From NCBI GenBank assembly GCA_019242135.1, contig JAFAWC010000582.1, positions 1-11,093 of the forward strand: a stretch of 11,093 bases of DNA, in the 5' to 3' direction. Position 1 is the first letter of the stretch, and each line of letters opens with the position of its first letter. Source of the DNA: Mycobacteriaceae bacterium. GTDB lineage: Bacteria; Actinomycetota; Actinomycetes; Mycobacteriales; Mycobacteriaceae. The translations under genes and the position numbers were made by a program. Under the pieces are notes generated by a model. That model was not told the origin of the DNA and ran no database searches. It worked only from the letters and a program-made list of their open reading frames with translations. This document shows positions 1 through 7,003 of this stretch, in pieces.

Positions 1-381
1 AAGGGCGAGCACATCCGGGTGTTTCCGTTGTCGAACTGGACCGAGTTCGACATCTGGAGCTACGTCGGTGCCGAGAACATCACGCTGCCGGCGATCTACT
101 ACGCGCATCGCAGACAGGTCTTCCTGCGCGACGGCATGCTGCTCGCGGTGCACCGGTTCATGCGGCCGAACGCCGACGAGGACATCTTCGAGACCAGCGT
201 GCGGTTCCGCACCGTCGGCGACGTCACCTGCACCGGCTGCGTCGAATCCAGCGCTGCCACCGTCGACGAAATCATCGCAGAGACAGCAGTTTCCCGGCTC
301 ACCGAACGCGGCGCCACCCGGGCTGACGACCGGATCTCCGAGGCGGGGATGGAAGACCGCAAGCGGGAGGGTTACTTCTGA
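1..381 (+). CDS. cysD: Sulfate adenylyltransferase subunit 2, C-terminal part (5' end outside window)
   Basis: This is the catalytic subunit of ATP sulfurylase, which with the CysN GTPase converts sulfate and ATP into adenosine 5'-phosphosulfate (APS) in the cytoplasm. The reading frame is open from base 1 and gives the last 126 residues. Recognisable CysD features are the PLSNWTEFDIWSY segment, the FRTVGDVTCTGCVES segment and the EDRKREGYF tail that ends the family. The full protein is about 300 residues, so well over half lies upstream. The TGA stop overlaps the ATG of cysNC by one base (TGATG), which points to translational coupling and equal production of the two subunits. Nothing looks broken; the truncation is only the window edge. 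Confidence 0.96.
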   Translation, partial: KGEHIRVFPLSNWTEFDIWSYVGAENITLPAIYYAHRRQVFLRDGMLLAVHRFMRPNADEDIFETSVRFRTVGDVTCTGCVESSAATVDEIIAETAVSRLTERGATRADDRISEAGMEDRKREGYF

Positions 382-2327
382 TGGCCGCGGAAACCACGAC
401 CGCCACGGAAACCGTGACTGCCACGGAAACCACGACCGCCACGGAAACCTTTGCGCGGCCTGCCGCGACGCTGCTGCGGATCGCGACCGCCGGATCCGTC
501 GACGACGGGAAGTCCACACTGATCGGCAGGTTGCTGTTCGACTCCAAGGCCGTCATGGAAGACCAGTTGGCGGCCGTGGAACGCACGTCCAAGGAGCGCG
601 GCCACGACTACACCGACCTCGCGCTGGTCACCGACGGCCTGCGCTCGGAGCGAGAGCAAGGCATCACGATCGACGTGGCGTACCGGTATTTCGCTACGCC
701 GAAACGCAAGTTCATCATCGCCGACACGCCCGGCCACATTCAGTACACCCGCAACATGGTCACCGGCACCTCGACGGCGCAACTGGCGATCGTGCTCGTC
801 GACGCCCGGCATGGCCTGCTGGAACAGTCACGCCGGCATGCGTTTCTCGCCTCACTGCTGGGGGTGGCACACATCGTGCTGGCGGTCAACAAAATGGACC
901 TCGTCAACTGGGACCAGGACCGGTACGAGACGATCCGCGACGAATTTCACGCTTTCGCCGCACGGCTGAATGTCCATGATGTCACGACGATCCCGATGTC
1001 GGCGCTGCACGGCGACAACGTGGTCACCAAGTCCGCCAACGCGCCGTGGTACGAGGGCCCGCCGCTGCTCTCGCATCTCGAAGAGGTCTACATCGCCGGA
1101 GACCGCAACCTCGTCGACGTCAGATTCCCTGTGCAGTATGTGATCCGGCCGCAGACGCTCGAACACCGCGACCACCGCAGCTATGCCGGCACCGTCGCCA
1201 GCGGGGTGATGGCCCTCGGCGACGAGGTCGTCGTGCTGCCGAGCGGCAAGACAAGCCGGGTCACCGCCATCGATTCGCCGACAGGTCCGGTCGCGGAGGC
1301 TTTCCCGCCAATGGCGGTGACGATCAGCCTGGCCGACGACCTCGACATCTCTCGCGGCGATGTCATCGCGCGAATCAACAACCAGCCGCGCGTCACCCAG
1401 GAATTCGACGCCACAGTGTGTTGGATGGCCGACACGTCTGCATTGGAACCGGGTCGCGACTACATCATCAAGCAGACAACGAGGTCCACCCGCGCACGGG
1501 TGACCGCGCTCGATTACCGGCTCGACGTCAACACCCTTCACCGCGACACGAGCGCAACCGCATTGAAGCTCAACGAACTCGGCCGCATCACGCTGCGCAC
1601 GCAGGCGCCGCTGATGCTCGACGAGTACACCCGCAACACCAGCACCGGGTCATTCATCCTCATCGACACGGCCACCAACGGCACCGTCGCGGCGGGCATG
1701 GTGTTGCGCGATGCGTCAGCACGAGACGCCGCCGTTCGCGCGGCCAGCCCGAACGCCGTCAGGCACCAGTCCCTGGTTAGCGCCGCGGACCGACTGTCGC
1801 AAGGAGTCACGTTGTGGTTCACCGGACTGTCCGGTTCGGGCAAGTCGTCAGCCGCCATGCTGGCCGAGCAACGACTCATCGAATCCGGTCGGCCCGCGTA
1901 CGTCCTCGACGGGGACAATCTGCGGCACGGTCTGAACGCGGATCTCGGGTTCAGCATGGCCGACCGCGCCGAAAACCTGCGCAGGCTGGCCCACGTCGCG
2001 ACGCTGCTCGCCGACTGCGGACAGGTGGTGCTGGTACCTGCCATCAGCCCGCTGGCAGAGCACCGGGCGCTGGCCCGGCGCGTCCACGAGGAAGCCGGCG
2101 TTCCGTTCTTTGAGGTGTTCTGCGACACACCGCTGCACGACTGCGAAAGGCGGGATCCCAAAGGCCTTTACGCGAGAGCGCGGGCGGGTCAGATCAAGGA
2201 CTTCACCGGCATAGACAGTCCCTACGAGCCGCCGCAAAACCCTGATCTGCGGCTGACAACGGACCGCACGCTTGAGGAGCTGGCGCAGCAGATCATCGAA
2301 TTGGTAAGTGCCCAGCAGCCGCGATGA
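381..2327 (+). CDS. cysNC: Bifunctional sulfate adenylyltransferase subunit 1 / APS kinase
   Basis: This fused enzyme of 648 residues couples GTP hydrolysis to APS synthesis (CysN part) and phosphorylates APS to PAPS (CysC part). The GTPase domain has G1 GSVDDGKST at 38-46, G3 DTPGH at 115-119 and NKMD at 170-173, followed by EF-Tu-like beta-barrels to about 450. The APS kinase domain runs from about 470 to the end, with P-loop GLSGSGKSS at 482-490, DGDNLRHGL at 510-518 and the FTGIDSPYEPP segment near the end. It is the same fusion as in M. tuberculosis but has roughly 27 extra N-terminal residues rich in Thr and Glu, coded by tandem repeats. GGGAGGG ten bases upstream supports this start; the next upstream frame is cysD. 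It overlaps cysQ by 4 nt. Confidence 0.97.
   Translation: MAAETTTATETVTATETTTATETFARPAATLLRIATAGSVDDGKSTLIGRLLFDSKAVMEDQLAAVERTSKERGHDYTDLALVTDGLRSEREQGITIDVAYRYFATPKRKFIIADTPGHIQYTRNMVTGTSTAQLAIVLVDARHGLLEQSRRHAFLASLLGVAHIVLAVNKMDLVNWDQDRYETIRDEFHAFAARLNVHDVTTIPMSALHGDNVVTKSANAPWYEGPPLLSHLEEVYIAGDRNLVDVRFPVQYVIRPQTLEHRDHRSYAGTVASGVMALGDEVVVLPSGKTSRVTAIDSPTGPVAEAFPPMAVTISLADDLDISRGDVIARINNQPRVTQEFDATVCWMADTSALEPGRDYIIKQTTRSTRARVTALDYRLDVNTLHRDTSATALKLNELGRITLRTQAPLMLDEYTRNTSTGSFILIDTATNGTVAAGMVLRDASARDAAVRAASPNAVRHQSLVSAADRLSQGVTLWFTGLSGSGKSSAAMLAEQRLIESGRPAYVLDGDNLRHGLNADLGFSMADRAENLRRLAHVATLLADCGQVVLVPAISPLAEHRALARRVHEEAGVPFFEVFCDTPLHDCERRDPKGLYARARAGQIKDFTGIDSPYEPPQNPDLRLTTDRTLEELAQQIIELVSAQQPR
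390..449 (+). repeat. 18-bp tandem repeat, 3.3 copies, inside the start of cysNC
   Basis: There are three consecutive 18-bp units, 390-407, 408-425 and 426-443, followed by the first six bases of a fourth at 444-449. The first and third units are identical (GAAACCACGACCGCCACG); the middle one differs at three bases. Being a multiple of three, each unit adds six residues, giving ETTTAT, ETVTAT, ETTTAT and then ET. The array encodes the N-terminal extension of CysNC, which precedes the GTPase domain that begins near residue 30. Confidence 0.9.
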
Positions 2328-3082
2328 GCCTCTCGGGCGAAGAGCAGAAAGTCGCGGCCGACCACGAACTGGCCGCGCGGCTGGCCACCGACGCCGGGCG
2401 GCTGCTGCTGGCTGTGCGCGCCGAACTGGCTGATGGCGCCGCTGACGAGCGAAAAGCCGCCGGCGACAGGCGCTCCCACGACTTCCTCATGGAGGCGCTG
2501 GCCGATGAACGCCCCGACGACGCGGTGCTGTCCGAGGAAGGTATCGACAATCCGGTTCGGTTGTCGGCAGACCGGGTGTGGATTGTCGACCCGCTCGACG
2601 GCACCCGCGAATTCTCTGAACCGGGCCGCCTCGACTGGGCGGTGCATGTCGCGCTGTGGGAATCCGGAGAGTTGGTGGCCGGAGCTGTTGCCCTCCCGGC
2701 GCAAGGGATGACATTGGCCACTCCCGAAGTGCCCGCACCCCCGCCCGCACCGCCCACGCCGCGGATCGTGGTTTCGCGTACCAGGCCGCCCGCGATCGCG
2801 CTTGCCGTCCGTGACCGACTTGGCGGGGTCCTCGTCGAGATGGGTTCGGCGGGCGCCAAAGCGGCGTCGATTTCACTGGGGTTGGCCGATGTCTACGTGC
2901 ACGCGGGCGGCCAATACGAGTGGGACAACGCCGCGCCGGTGGCGGTGGCGCGGGCCGGGGGGTTACACGCCTCGCGCATCGATGGTTCCCCGCTCGTCTA
3001 CAACAGGCGCGATCCGCTGCTGCCCGATCTGGTGATCTGCCGACCGGAACTGGTCGACGCGGTGCTCGCCGTCACCGGGTGA
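2324..3082 (+). CDS. cysQ: 3'(2'),5'-bisphosphate nucleotidase, CysQ type (inositol monophosphatase superfamily)
   Basis: This is a protein of 252 residues of the magnesium-dependent, lithium-sensitive phosphatase superfamily. It is expected to hydrolyse 3'-phosphoadenosine 5'-phosphate (PAP) to AMP, removing the by-product of PAPS use. The metal-binding motifs are in place: EEG at 71-73, DPLDGT at 89-94 and WDNAAP from 200, and the length is normal for mycobacterial CysQ. The motif spacing and the DGTREF and HAGGQ(Y/W)EWD stretches match M. tuberculosis CysQ (Rv2131c) as I remember it. The ATG overlaps the cysNC stop as ATGA and has no strong ribosome binding site, so translation is probably coupled. 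Its position directly behind cysNC argues for PAP or PAPS rather than inositol phosphate as substrate. A PAP-active protein is the best call; the substrate itself is inferred. Confidence 0.9.
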   Translation: MSLSGEEQKVAADHELAARLATDAGRLLLAVRAELADGAADERKAAGDRRSHDFLMEALADERPDDAVLSEEGIDNPVRLSADRVWIVDPLDGTREFSEPGRLDWAVHVALWESGELVAGAVALPAQGMTLATPEVPAPPPAPPTPRIVVSRTRPPAIALAVRDRLGGVLVEMGSAGAKAASISLGLADVYVHAGGQYEWDNAAPVAVARAGGLHASRIDGSPLVYNRRDPLLPDLVICRPELVDAVLAVTG

Positions 3083-3093
3083 GAGAGTCACCC

Positions 3094-3570
3094 ATGCGGA
3101 TGTCGGCCAAGGCGGAGTACGCGGTGCGTGCGATGGTCGAATTGGCGAGCCTTCACGAGGGGGTCCGTGTCACCACCGACGAGCTCGCGCAGGCACAAGG
3201 CATTCCGCCGCAGTTCCTCGTCGACATCCTGTCAGCGCTGCGCACCGACCGCCTCGTGCGAAGTCATCGGGGCCGTGACGGCGGCTACGAATTGGGCCTT
3301 TCCGCAGAGGAAATCAGCATCGCCGATGTGCTGCGGTCCATCGACGGACCACTGGCCAGCGTTCACGACATCGGGCTGGGCGATCTTCCGTATGCCGGTG
3401 CGACCGCCGCGTTGACCGACGTCTGGCGAGCGCTGCGCGCCAGCATGCGCTCGGTGCTGGAGGAAACCAGCGTGGCCGACGTGGCGGCCGGGCGGCTACC
3501 CCCTCATGTCGGCAAGCTCGCCGGCGACTATGTCGGCCAGGAGCGCAAGCGCGGCCGCGACACCGTCTAA
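3094..3570 (+). CDS. Rrf2-family transcriptional regulator, cysteine-free (CymR-like class)
   Basis: This is a 158-residue winged-helix DNA-binding protein. The N-terminal [16 protein letters not shown] is the typical Rrf2 start, a helix-turn-helix lies at about 27-50 ([20 protein letters not shown]) and the wing GRDGGYEL at 60-67. There is not one cysteine in the protein, so it cannot carry the Fe-S cluster of IscR or NsrR. It starts 11 nt after cysQ and is the last gene of the cys operon. By analogy with CymR of Bacillus subtilis, a cluster-free Rrf2 repressor of sulfur genes that works with CysK, it may control this operon; that role is inferred. The frame stays open far upstream inside cysQ, but ATG 3094 (or ATG 3100) begins the conserved domain and is preceded by GAGAGAG. 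Confidence 0.9.
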   Translation: MRMSAKAEYAVRAMVELASLHEGVRVTTDELAQAQGIPPQFLVDILSALRTDRLVRSHRGRDGGYELGLSAEEISIADVLRSIDGPLASVHDIGLGDLPYAGATAALTDVWRALRASMRSVLEETSVADVAAGRLPPHVGKLAGDYVGQERKRGRDTV

Positions 3571-3577
3571 CGGCGGC

Positions 3578-4951
3578 CTAACCGGCTTGCGAGACGGGAA
3601 CCCGGCCGCGCAGGTCGGCCGCGATCAGGCGAGCGGCGGCGTTCTGCCAATTGTGCAGCGACCGCTGCGGCACCTCGGTGACAAACCACTGCCAGGCCTG
3701 GCGGGCAACCGGGTCGAGACCCGCCGCGGTGGCGTTTTGCGCATACGCCCGCACGCCCACGACATAGGGGAAGTACAAGGCGTTGTAGTAACGCCATTCG
3801 TCGGTCGTGCCGAAATCGCCGCCATCGCGCGGCTTGAGTCGCGCGATCTTGTCGGAAAGCAGCGCCTTGAGTTCGTTCGCGCGCTCCAGTGGCTGGTCGG
3901 GCACGCCGCGGCGGGCCAACCGGTCGGCTATCTCGGGAAGCGCGGTCAGCGGACTGGCCACTAGCTTCGACAAGTCCCCGTAGTGGCCGAGCGCGCGGCG
4001 CGTCAGGCGGACAAATGCGGCGTCATCGACGTCGTCGAGCGGACCGGCTTTGCGCAAGGGCAACGCGGCCTCGGTGCTGCGCAGCGCGGCGCGGTCGGCA
4101 CGCAGCGCCGGGGACTTCCAGAACGCCACCCGGTCGAGCAGCCCGGCAAGCCCGTCGGCGAAAACGTGGATCGCGATGGCCAGCGCCAGGCTGGTGAACA
4201 TCAGCACGGTCACCGCGGTGCGGCCGGGCCCGTCCGAACCGATGACGGCGAGGCCGATCAGGGCCTGGCCGCCGAACAGCAGCACCACCACGCCGGTGGC
4301 GGCGAACGACCGAAGCATGTCGGCGCGCACCGCCTGGCCCTCGTCGAAAGCGTCCCAAAGCGCCACCGCCAGACCGAGAACCGCGACATCGCAGCCGGTC
4401 GATGCGAGCGCCAGCAAGCTCGGCACCAGCCCGAGCGGGATGATCAGGATGGCATTGCTCAACGCGAAGAACAGGGTCGCGACGATGACGAAGCCGGCCA
4501 CCGGCCGAGGCTGGGACCGCCGCACGACCGCGGCAAGCATCGCGCCGAGCGTGGAGGTCGAGATCACCGCGAACATCACCCAGTGGCCGGCGCGCAGCGG
4601 CCCGTCCACGCTTCCCGCCATGACCGCGCCGGTGAGGGTGCCCGCGGCGACCGCGGTGATCATTGCCGCCTCCCAGACACGGCTGCGCCAGCTGTCGCAC
4701 GGCCGCGACAACTCCACGAGAACGGCGAACCAGGCGATCGCGGGCACGGCGACGAGATAGATCTCGATCCGGCTGAGCAGCTCGGCGTACGCGGTGCTGG
4801 TGACCCGAACGGCGTCGAGCGCGACCACGAGCGCAAAGCTGGTCAGGCCGATCGCGGCGAGGACGAGGACCGGTTTTCGCGGGTCGCGCGCGAGCAGATA
4901 AAGACCCAGCCACCAGCTCAGCGTGAACACCAGTGCCGAGAGCGCGGCCAT
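3578..4951 (-). CDS. Multipass membrane protein with soluble C-terminal domain, function unknown
   Basis: I do not recognise this 457-residue protein. Hydrophobic stretches near residues 1-21, 27-47, 62-82, 95-114, 121-143, 151-171, 176-199, 215-237 and 244-265 suggest about nine membrane helices. They are followed by a soluble domain of nearly 190 residues that holds EWRYYNALYFPYVVGVRAYAQ at 385-405 and WFVTEVPQRSLHNWQNAAARL from 422. The N-terminal part looks loosely like the membrane sensor regions of some signalling proteins, but no kinase, cyclase or transporter motif is visible in the rest. It starts 41 nt after uppS on the same strand, so the two may be cotranscribed, which would suggest an envelope role. 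It converges on rrf2 with only 7 nt between stop codons. No clear ribosome binding site precedes ATG 4951. Confidence 0.85.
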   Translation of the reverse strand: MAALSALVFTLSWWLGLYLLARDPRKPVLVLAAIGLTSFALVVALDAVRVTSTAYAELLSRIEIYLVAVPAIAWFAVLVELSRPCDSWRSRVWEAAMITAVAAGTLTGAVMAGSVDGPLRAGHWVMFAVISTSTLGAMLAAVVRRSQPRPVAGFVIVATLFFALSNAILIIPLGLVPSLLALASTGCDVAVLGLAVALWDAFDEGQAVRADMLRSFAATGVVVLLFGGQALIGLAVIGSDGPGRTAVTVLMFTSLALAIAIHVFADGLAGLLDRVAFWKSPALRADRAALRSTEAALPLRKAGPLDDVDDAAFVRLTRRALGHYGDLSKLVASPLTALPEIADRLARRGVPDQPLERANELKALLSDKIARLKPRDGGDFGTTDEWRYYNALYFPYVVGVRAYAQNATAAGLDPVARQAWQWFVTEVPQRSLHNWQNAAARLIAADLRGRVPVSQAG

Positions 4952-4992
4952 GGTTCAAGTGTCGCACGCTGGCGGTGGGTGGCGGCGCCCCC

Positions 4993-5793
4993 TCACATGC
5001 CGTAGCGGCGGTGCCGGGCGCTGTAATCGCGCAGCGCACGCAAGAAGTCCACCCTGCGGAACGCCGGCCAGTACGCCTCCGTGAACCACATCTCCGAGTA
5101 CGCGCTCTGCCACAGCAGGAAGCCGGACAGGCGCTGTTCACCTGATGTCCGGATGACGAGGTCCGGGTCGGGCTGACCGGACGTGTAGAGGTTCTCCGAG
5201 ATTCCGTCCACGGTGACCGACTCGATCATCTGCTCGGGCGAGGCGCCGTTGACCAACTCCTTCGACAGCAACGCACGAACCGCGTCGGCGATCTCTTGGC
5301 GGCCGCCGTATGCGACCGCGACGTTGACGTGGAAGGAGCCGGCTCGACCATTGTGGCCGCGGGTCGATTCGACGGCATCGCGAAGACGGCGGGCCGGCTC
5401 TTCCCCGATCAGCTCGAGGTCGCCGACAGTCTGCACGCTCCAGCGGTTGGCCGGTGCGCAGATCTCCTCCACGACGTCGGTGATGATCTCGATGAGCGCA
5501 TGGATCTCCTCCGAGTCGCGCTGCAGGTTCTCCGTCGACAGGAGATACACCGTCGCCATCTCGATGCCGGCGTCTGCACACCAGCGCAACATCTCCGCGA
5601 TCTTCGCCGCGCCCACCCGATAGCCGTAGCTGACGTCGTTGTAACCAAGCTCACGTGCCCACCGGCGATTCCCGTCGCAGAGCACCGCGATATGGCGCGG
5701 GAGCTCGGACTTCGACCGCTCCAGCCCCTGCCGCAGGCGCATCTCGTAGAGCCGGTAAAGCGGATCCTTGAGGCGCGGCGGAATGATCTCCAC
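4993..5793 (-). CDS. uppS: Short-chain Z-isoprenyl diphosphate synthase (Z,E-farnesyl diphosphate synthase, Rv1086 type)
   Basis: This cis-prenyltransferase has 266 residues. The M. tuberculosis orthologue Rv1086 condenses geranyl and isopentenyl diphosphate into omega,E,Z-farnesyl diphosphate, which is then extended to decaprenyl phosphate, the lipid carrier for peptidoglycan, arabinogalactan and LAM precursors. Family motifs are [10 protein letters not shown] with catalytic Asp40, [26 protein letters not shown], the [21 protein letters not shown] motif and the FTEAYWPAF segment. The frame runs open to 5955, but GTG 5793 gives the [17 protein letters not shown] start known from the family. 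The alternative ATG 5829 would add 12 residues. No Shine-Dalgarno sequence precedes either start. A possible -10 element 8 nt before the GTG suggests a leaderless message. Confidence 0.95.
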   Translation of the reverse strand: MEIIPPRLKDPLYRLYEMRLRQGLERSKSELPRHIAVLCDGNRRWARELGYNDVSYGYRVGAAKIAEMLRWCADAGIEMATVYLLSTENLQRDSEEIHALIEIITDVVEEICAPANRWSVQTVGDLELIGEEPARRLRDAVESTRGHNGRAGSFHVNVAVAYGGRQEIADAVRALLSKELVNGASPEQMIESVTVDGISENLYTSGQPDPDLVIRTSGEQRLSGFLLWQSAYSEMWFTEAYWPAFRRVDFLRALRDYSARHRRYGM

Positions 5794-5801
5794 GAAAAGC
5801 C

Positions 5802-5811
5802 AGACTACTGT
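5802..5811. promoter_or_regulatory. Overlapping divergent -10 candidates for uppS and the hemolysin III gene
   Basis: In the 55-bp gap between two divergent start codons, the minus strand reads TAGTCT (5807 to 5802), 8 nt before the GTG of uppS. The plus strand reads TACTGT (5806-5811), about 38 nt before the ATG of the hemolysin-type gene. Both fit the mycobacterial TANNNT -10 pattern and they share two bases, so the polymerases would exclude each other. No clear -35 hexamers are seen. This is a pattern match only. Confidence 0.35.
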
Positions 5812-5848
5812 GGCAGGCGAGAAATCCATTGCGGGAAATGGAGGTGAT

Positions 5849-6586
5849 ATGGCCCCGGACACCGCCGAACTCGATCGGGCACCGTCGCCCACCACGCGCA
5901 GCGCGCGGGACTTTCCTGAGGCCGTCGCCGACGGCGTCGCCGAAATCCTGCGCAAACCACGTGCGCGCGGATGGATCCACGTCTATGCCGCGGTCGTCGC
6001 GATCGTCGCCGGTGCGACGCTGGTGTCGGTTTCGTGGGCGGTGGTGTCGACGCGCGCCGGGCTGGCGACCCTGCTCTACACGGCGACGATCGTGGCGATG
6101 TTCGCGGTCAGCGGTGCCTATCACCGTATTCGCTGGAAGTCCGAGACCGCGCGCAAGTGGATGAAGCGCGTGGACCACTCGATGATCTTCGTCTTCATCG
6201 CCGGCAGCTACACGCCGTTCGCGTTGCTGGCTCTGCCGCAGCAGAAAGGCATGGTGCTGTTCTGGATCGTCTGGGCCGGGGCGATCTCCGGGGTGCTGCT
6301 CAAGACGTGCTGGCCGACGGCGCCGCGGTGGGTGGGGGTGCCGCTCTACCTGCTGCTGGGCTGGGTGGCGGCCTGGTTCGTCGGGCCCATCATGCACGGC
6401 GCCGGCGTCGCGGCGCTGGTTCTATTGATCGTCGGCGGCGCGCTCTACAGCATCGGCGGAGTGCTCTACGGGCTGAAGTGGCCGAACCCGTGGCCCACCA
6501 CATTCGGCCACCACGAGTTCTTCCACGCTTGCACCGCCGTGGCGGCGATCTGCCATTACATCGCCATGTGGTTCGCGGTGTTCTGA
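5849..6586 (+). CDS. Hemolysin III / PAQR-superfamily membrane protein (Rv1085c type)
   Basis: This integral membrane protein has 245 residues and about seven predicted helices beginning near residue 45. The family signature is clear: AYHR with His92, [19 protein letters not shown] with Asp109 and His110, and the C-terminal HEFFH (222-226) with His236 in the last helix. These are the residues thought to bind a metal in the PAQR/hemolysin III superfamily, which led to proposals of a membrane hydrolase activity; the bacterial function is not settled, and 'hemolysin' is a historical name. The frame is open from 5768, but ATG 5849 is preceded by GGAGG at 5840-5844 and gives the length of the M. 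tuberculosis orthologue. It is divergent from uppS, as in M. tuberculosis, and ends just before a strong hairpin shared with the opposite operon. Confidence 0.92.
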   Translation: MAPDTAELDRAPSPTTRSARDFPEAVADGVAEILRKPRARGWIHVYAAVVAIVAGATLVSVSWAVVSTRAGLATLLYTATIVAMFAVSGAYHRIRWKSETARKWMKRVDHSMIFVFIAGSYTPFALLALPQQKGMVLFWIVWAGAISGVLLKTCWPTAPRWVGVPLYLLLGWVAAWFVGPIMHGAGVAALVLLIVGGALYSIGGVLYGLKWPNPWPTTFGHHEFFHACTAVAAICHYIAMWFAVF

Positions 6587-6595
6587 ACCGCCTGA

Positions 6596-6626
6596 TGCTC
6601 CAGTGACGTGCGTCGTCACTGGAGCA
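6596..6626. terminator. Bidirectional hairpin terminator between convergent genes
   Basis: A 13-bp perfect inverted repeat (TGCTCCAGTGACG at 6596-6608, its complement at 6614-6626) encloses a 5-nt loop. It lies 9 nt after the hemolysin-type stop, and its other arm contains the stop codon and last two to three codons of the isomerase-like gene. There is no T-tract on either side, as is common for mycobacterial intrinsic terminators. Because the stem is symmetric it can act on transcripts from both directions. Confidence 0.75.
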
Positions 6627-6990
6627 CAGCCACGTCCGACGGCGACCAGAATGCCCGCATCGACGTGATCTTGGCGTCCTCGTCGAACGTCATCACGCTG
6701 ATCGGTTCGATCCTGGTGCCGCTGTCCCCTGCCGCGACCGTCAGGCGCCACCAGAAGGCGGCCTCGTTGCCGGCGGCCCGCAATGTCAGCAACTCGGCTT
6801 CCTTGTCGAGGCCCGCGATCGCGGCGTAGAACTCGTGGACCGCGTCGCGACCGCGCCGAACGTCGGATCCCACCGGGTCCTCGATGGTGGCGTCGTCGGT
6901 GTACAGCGCGGCTATCTCGTCCGCGCTGCCGCTGGCCAGCAGCTCCAGGTAACGGTGCACGGTCGCGATGTAGTCGTCGGCGCTCGGCAT
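6616..6990 (-). CDS. SnoaL-like / ketosteroid isomerase-related protein
   Basis: This is a small NTF2-fold protein of 124 residues that aligns without gaps at its start to bacterial ketosteroid isomerase (delta5-3-ketosteroid isomerase). TVHRYLELL carries Tyr14, TDDATIEDPVGS carries Asp38, and SMRAFW matches the SMRALF segment near the C-terminus. Tyr14 and Asp38 are the oxyanion-hole tyrosine and the general base. The third catalytic residue, Asp99 in the Comamonas enzyme, falls on Ser98 here (EPISVMTF). It may isomerise a steroid or a related small molecule, or only bind one. The frame is open to 7119, but ATG 6990 starts the domain and lies 10 nt after the yyaL-type stop. No Shine-Dalgarno sequence is visible. 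It is the last gene of the mca operon and its 3' end lies in the terminator hairpin. Confidence 0.85.
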   Translation of the reverse strand: MPSADDYIATVHRYLELLASGSADEIAALYTDDATIEDPVGSDVRRGRDAVHEFYAAIAGLDKEAELLTLRAAGNEAAFWWRLTVAAGDSGTRIEPISVMTFDEDAKITSMRAFWSPSDVAVLQ

Positions 6991-6997
6991 GGACCGC

Positions 6998-7003
6998 ACG
7001 CTA
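6998..7003 (-). promoter_or_regulatory. Candidate -10 for leaderless expression of the isomerase-like gene
   Basis: Read on the minus strand, TAGCGT consists of the TAG stop codon of the upstream thioredoxin-domain gene plus CGT, and lies 7 nt before the ATG at 6990. This fits TANNNT and the spacing expected if transcription starts at the A of the ATG. The gene has no Shine-Dalgarno sequence, which suits a leaderless message. No convincing -35 element is seen, and readthrough from upstream is equally possible. Confidence 0.3.

Noticed and set aside
390..449. Repeat array as a CRISPR or mobile-element mark.
   Set aside because: The units are contiguous, in frame and coding, without spacers; it is a simple coding tandem repeat.
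4023..5141. Long minus-strand open frame of 372 codons over the membrane protein and uppS.
   Set aside because: Arg-rich out-of-frame shadow typical of high-GC DNA; the alternative frames carry clear membrane and prenyltransferase sequence.
5794..5955. uppS start at 5955, adding 54 residues.
   Set aside because: It would run across the divergent gene's start and 5' coding region, and the added residues do not belong to the family.
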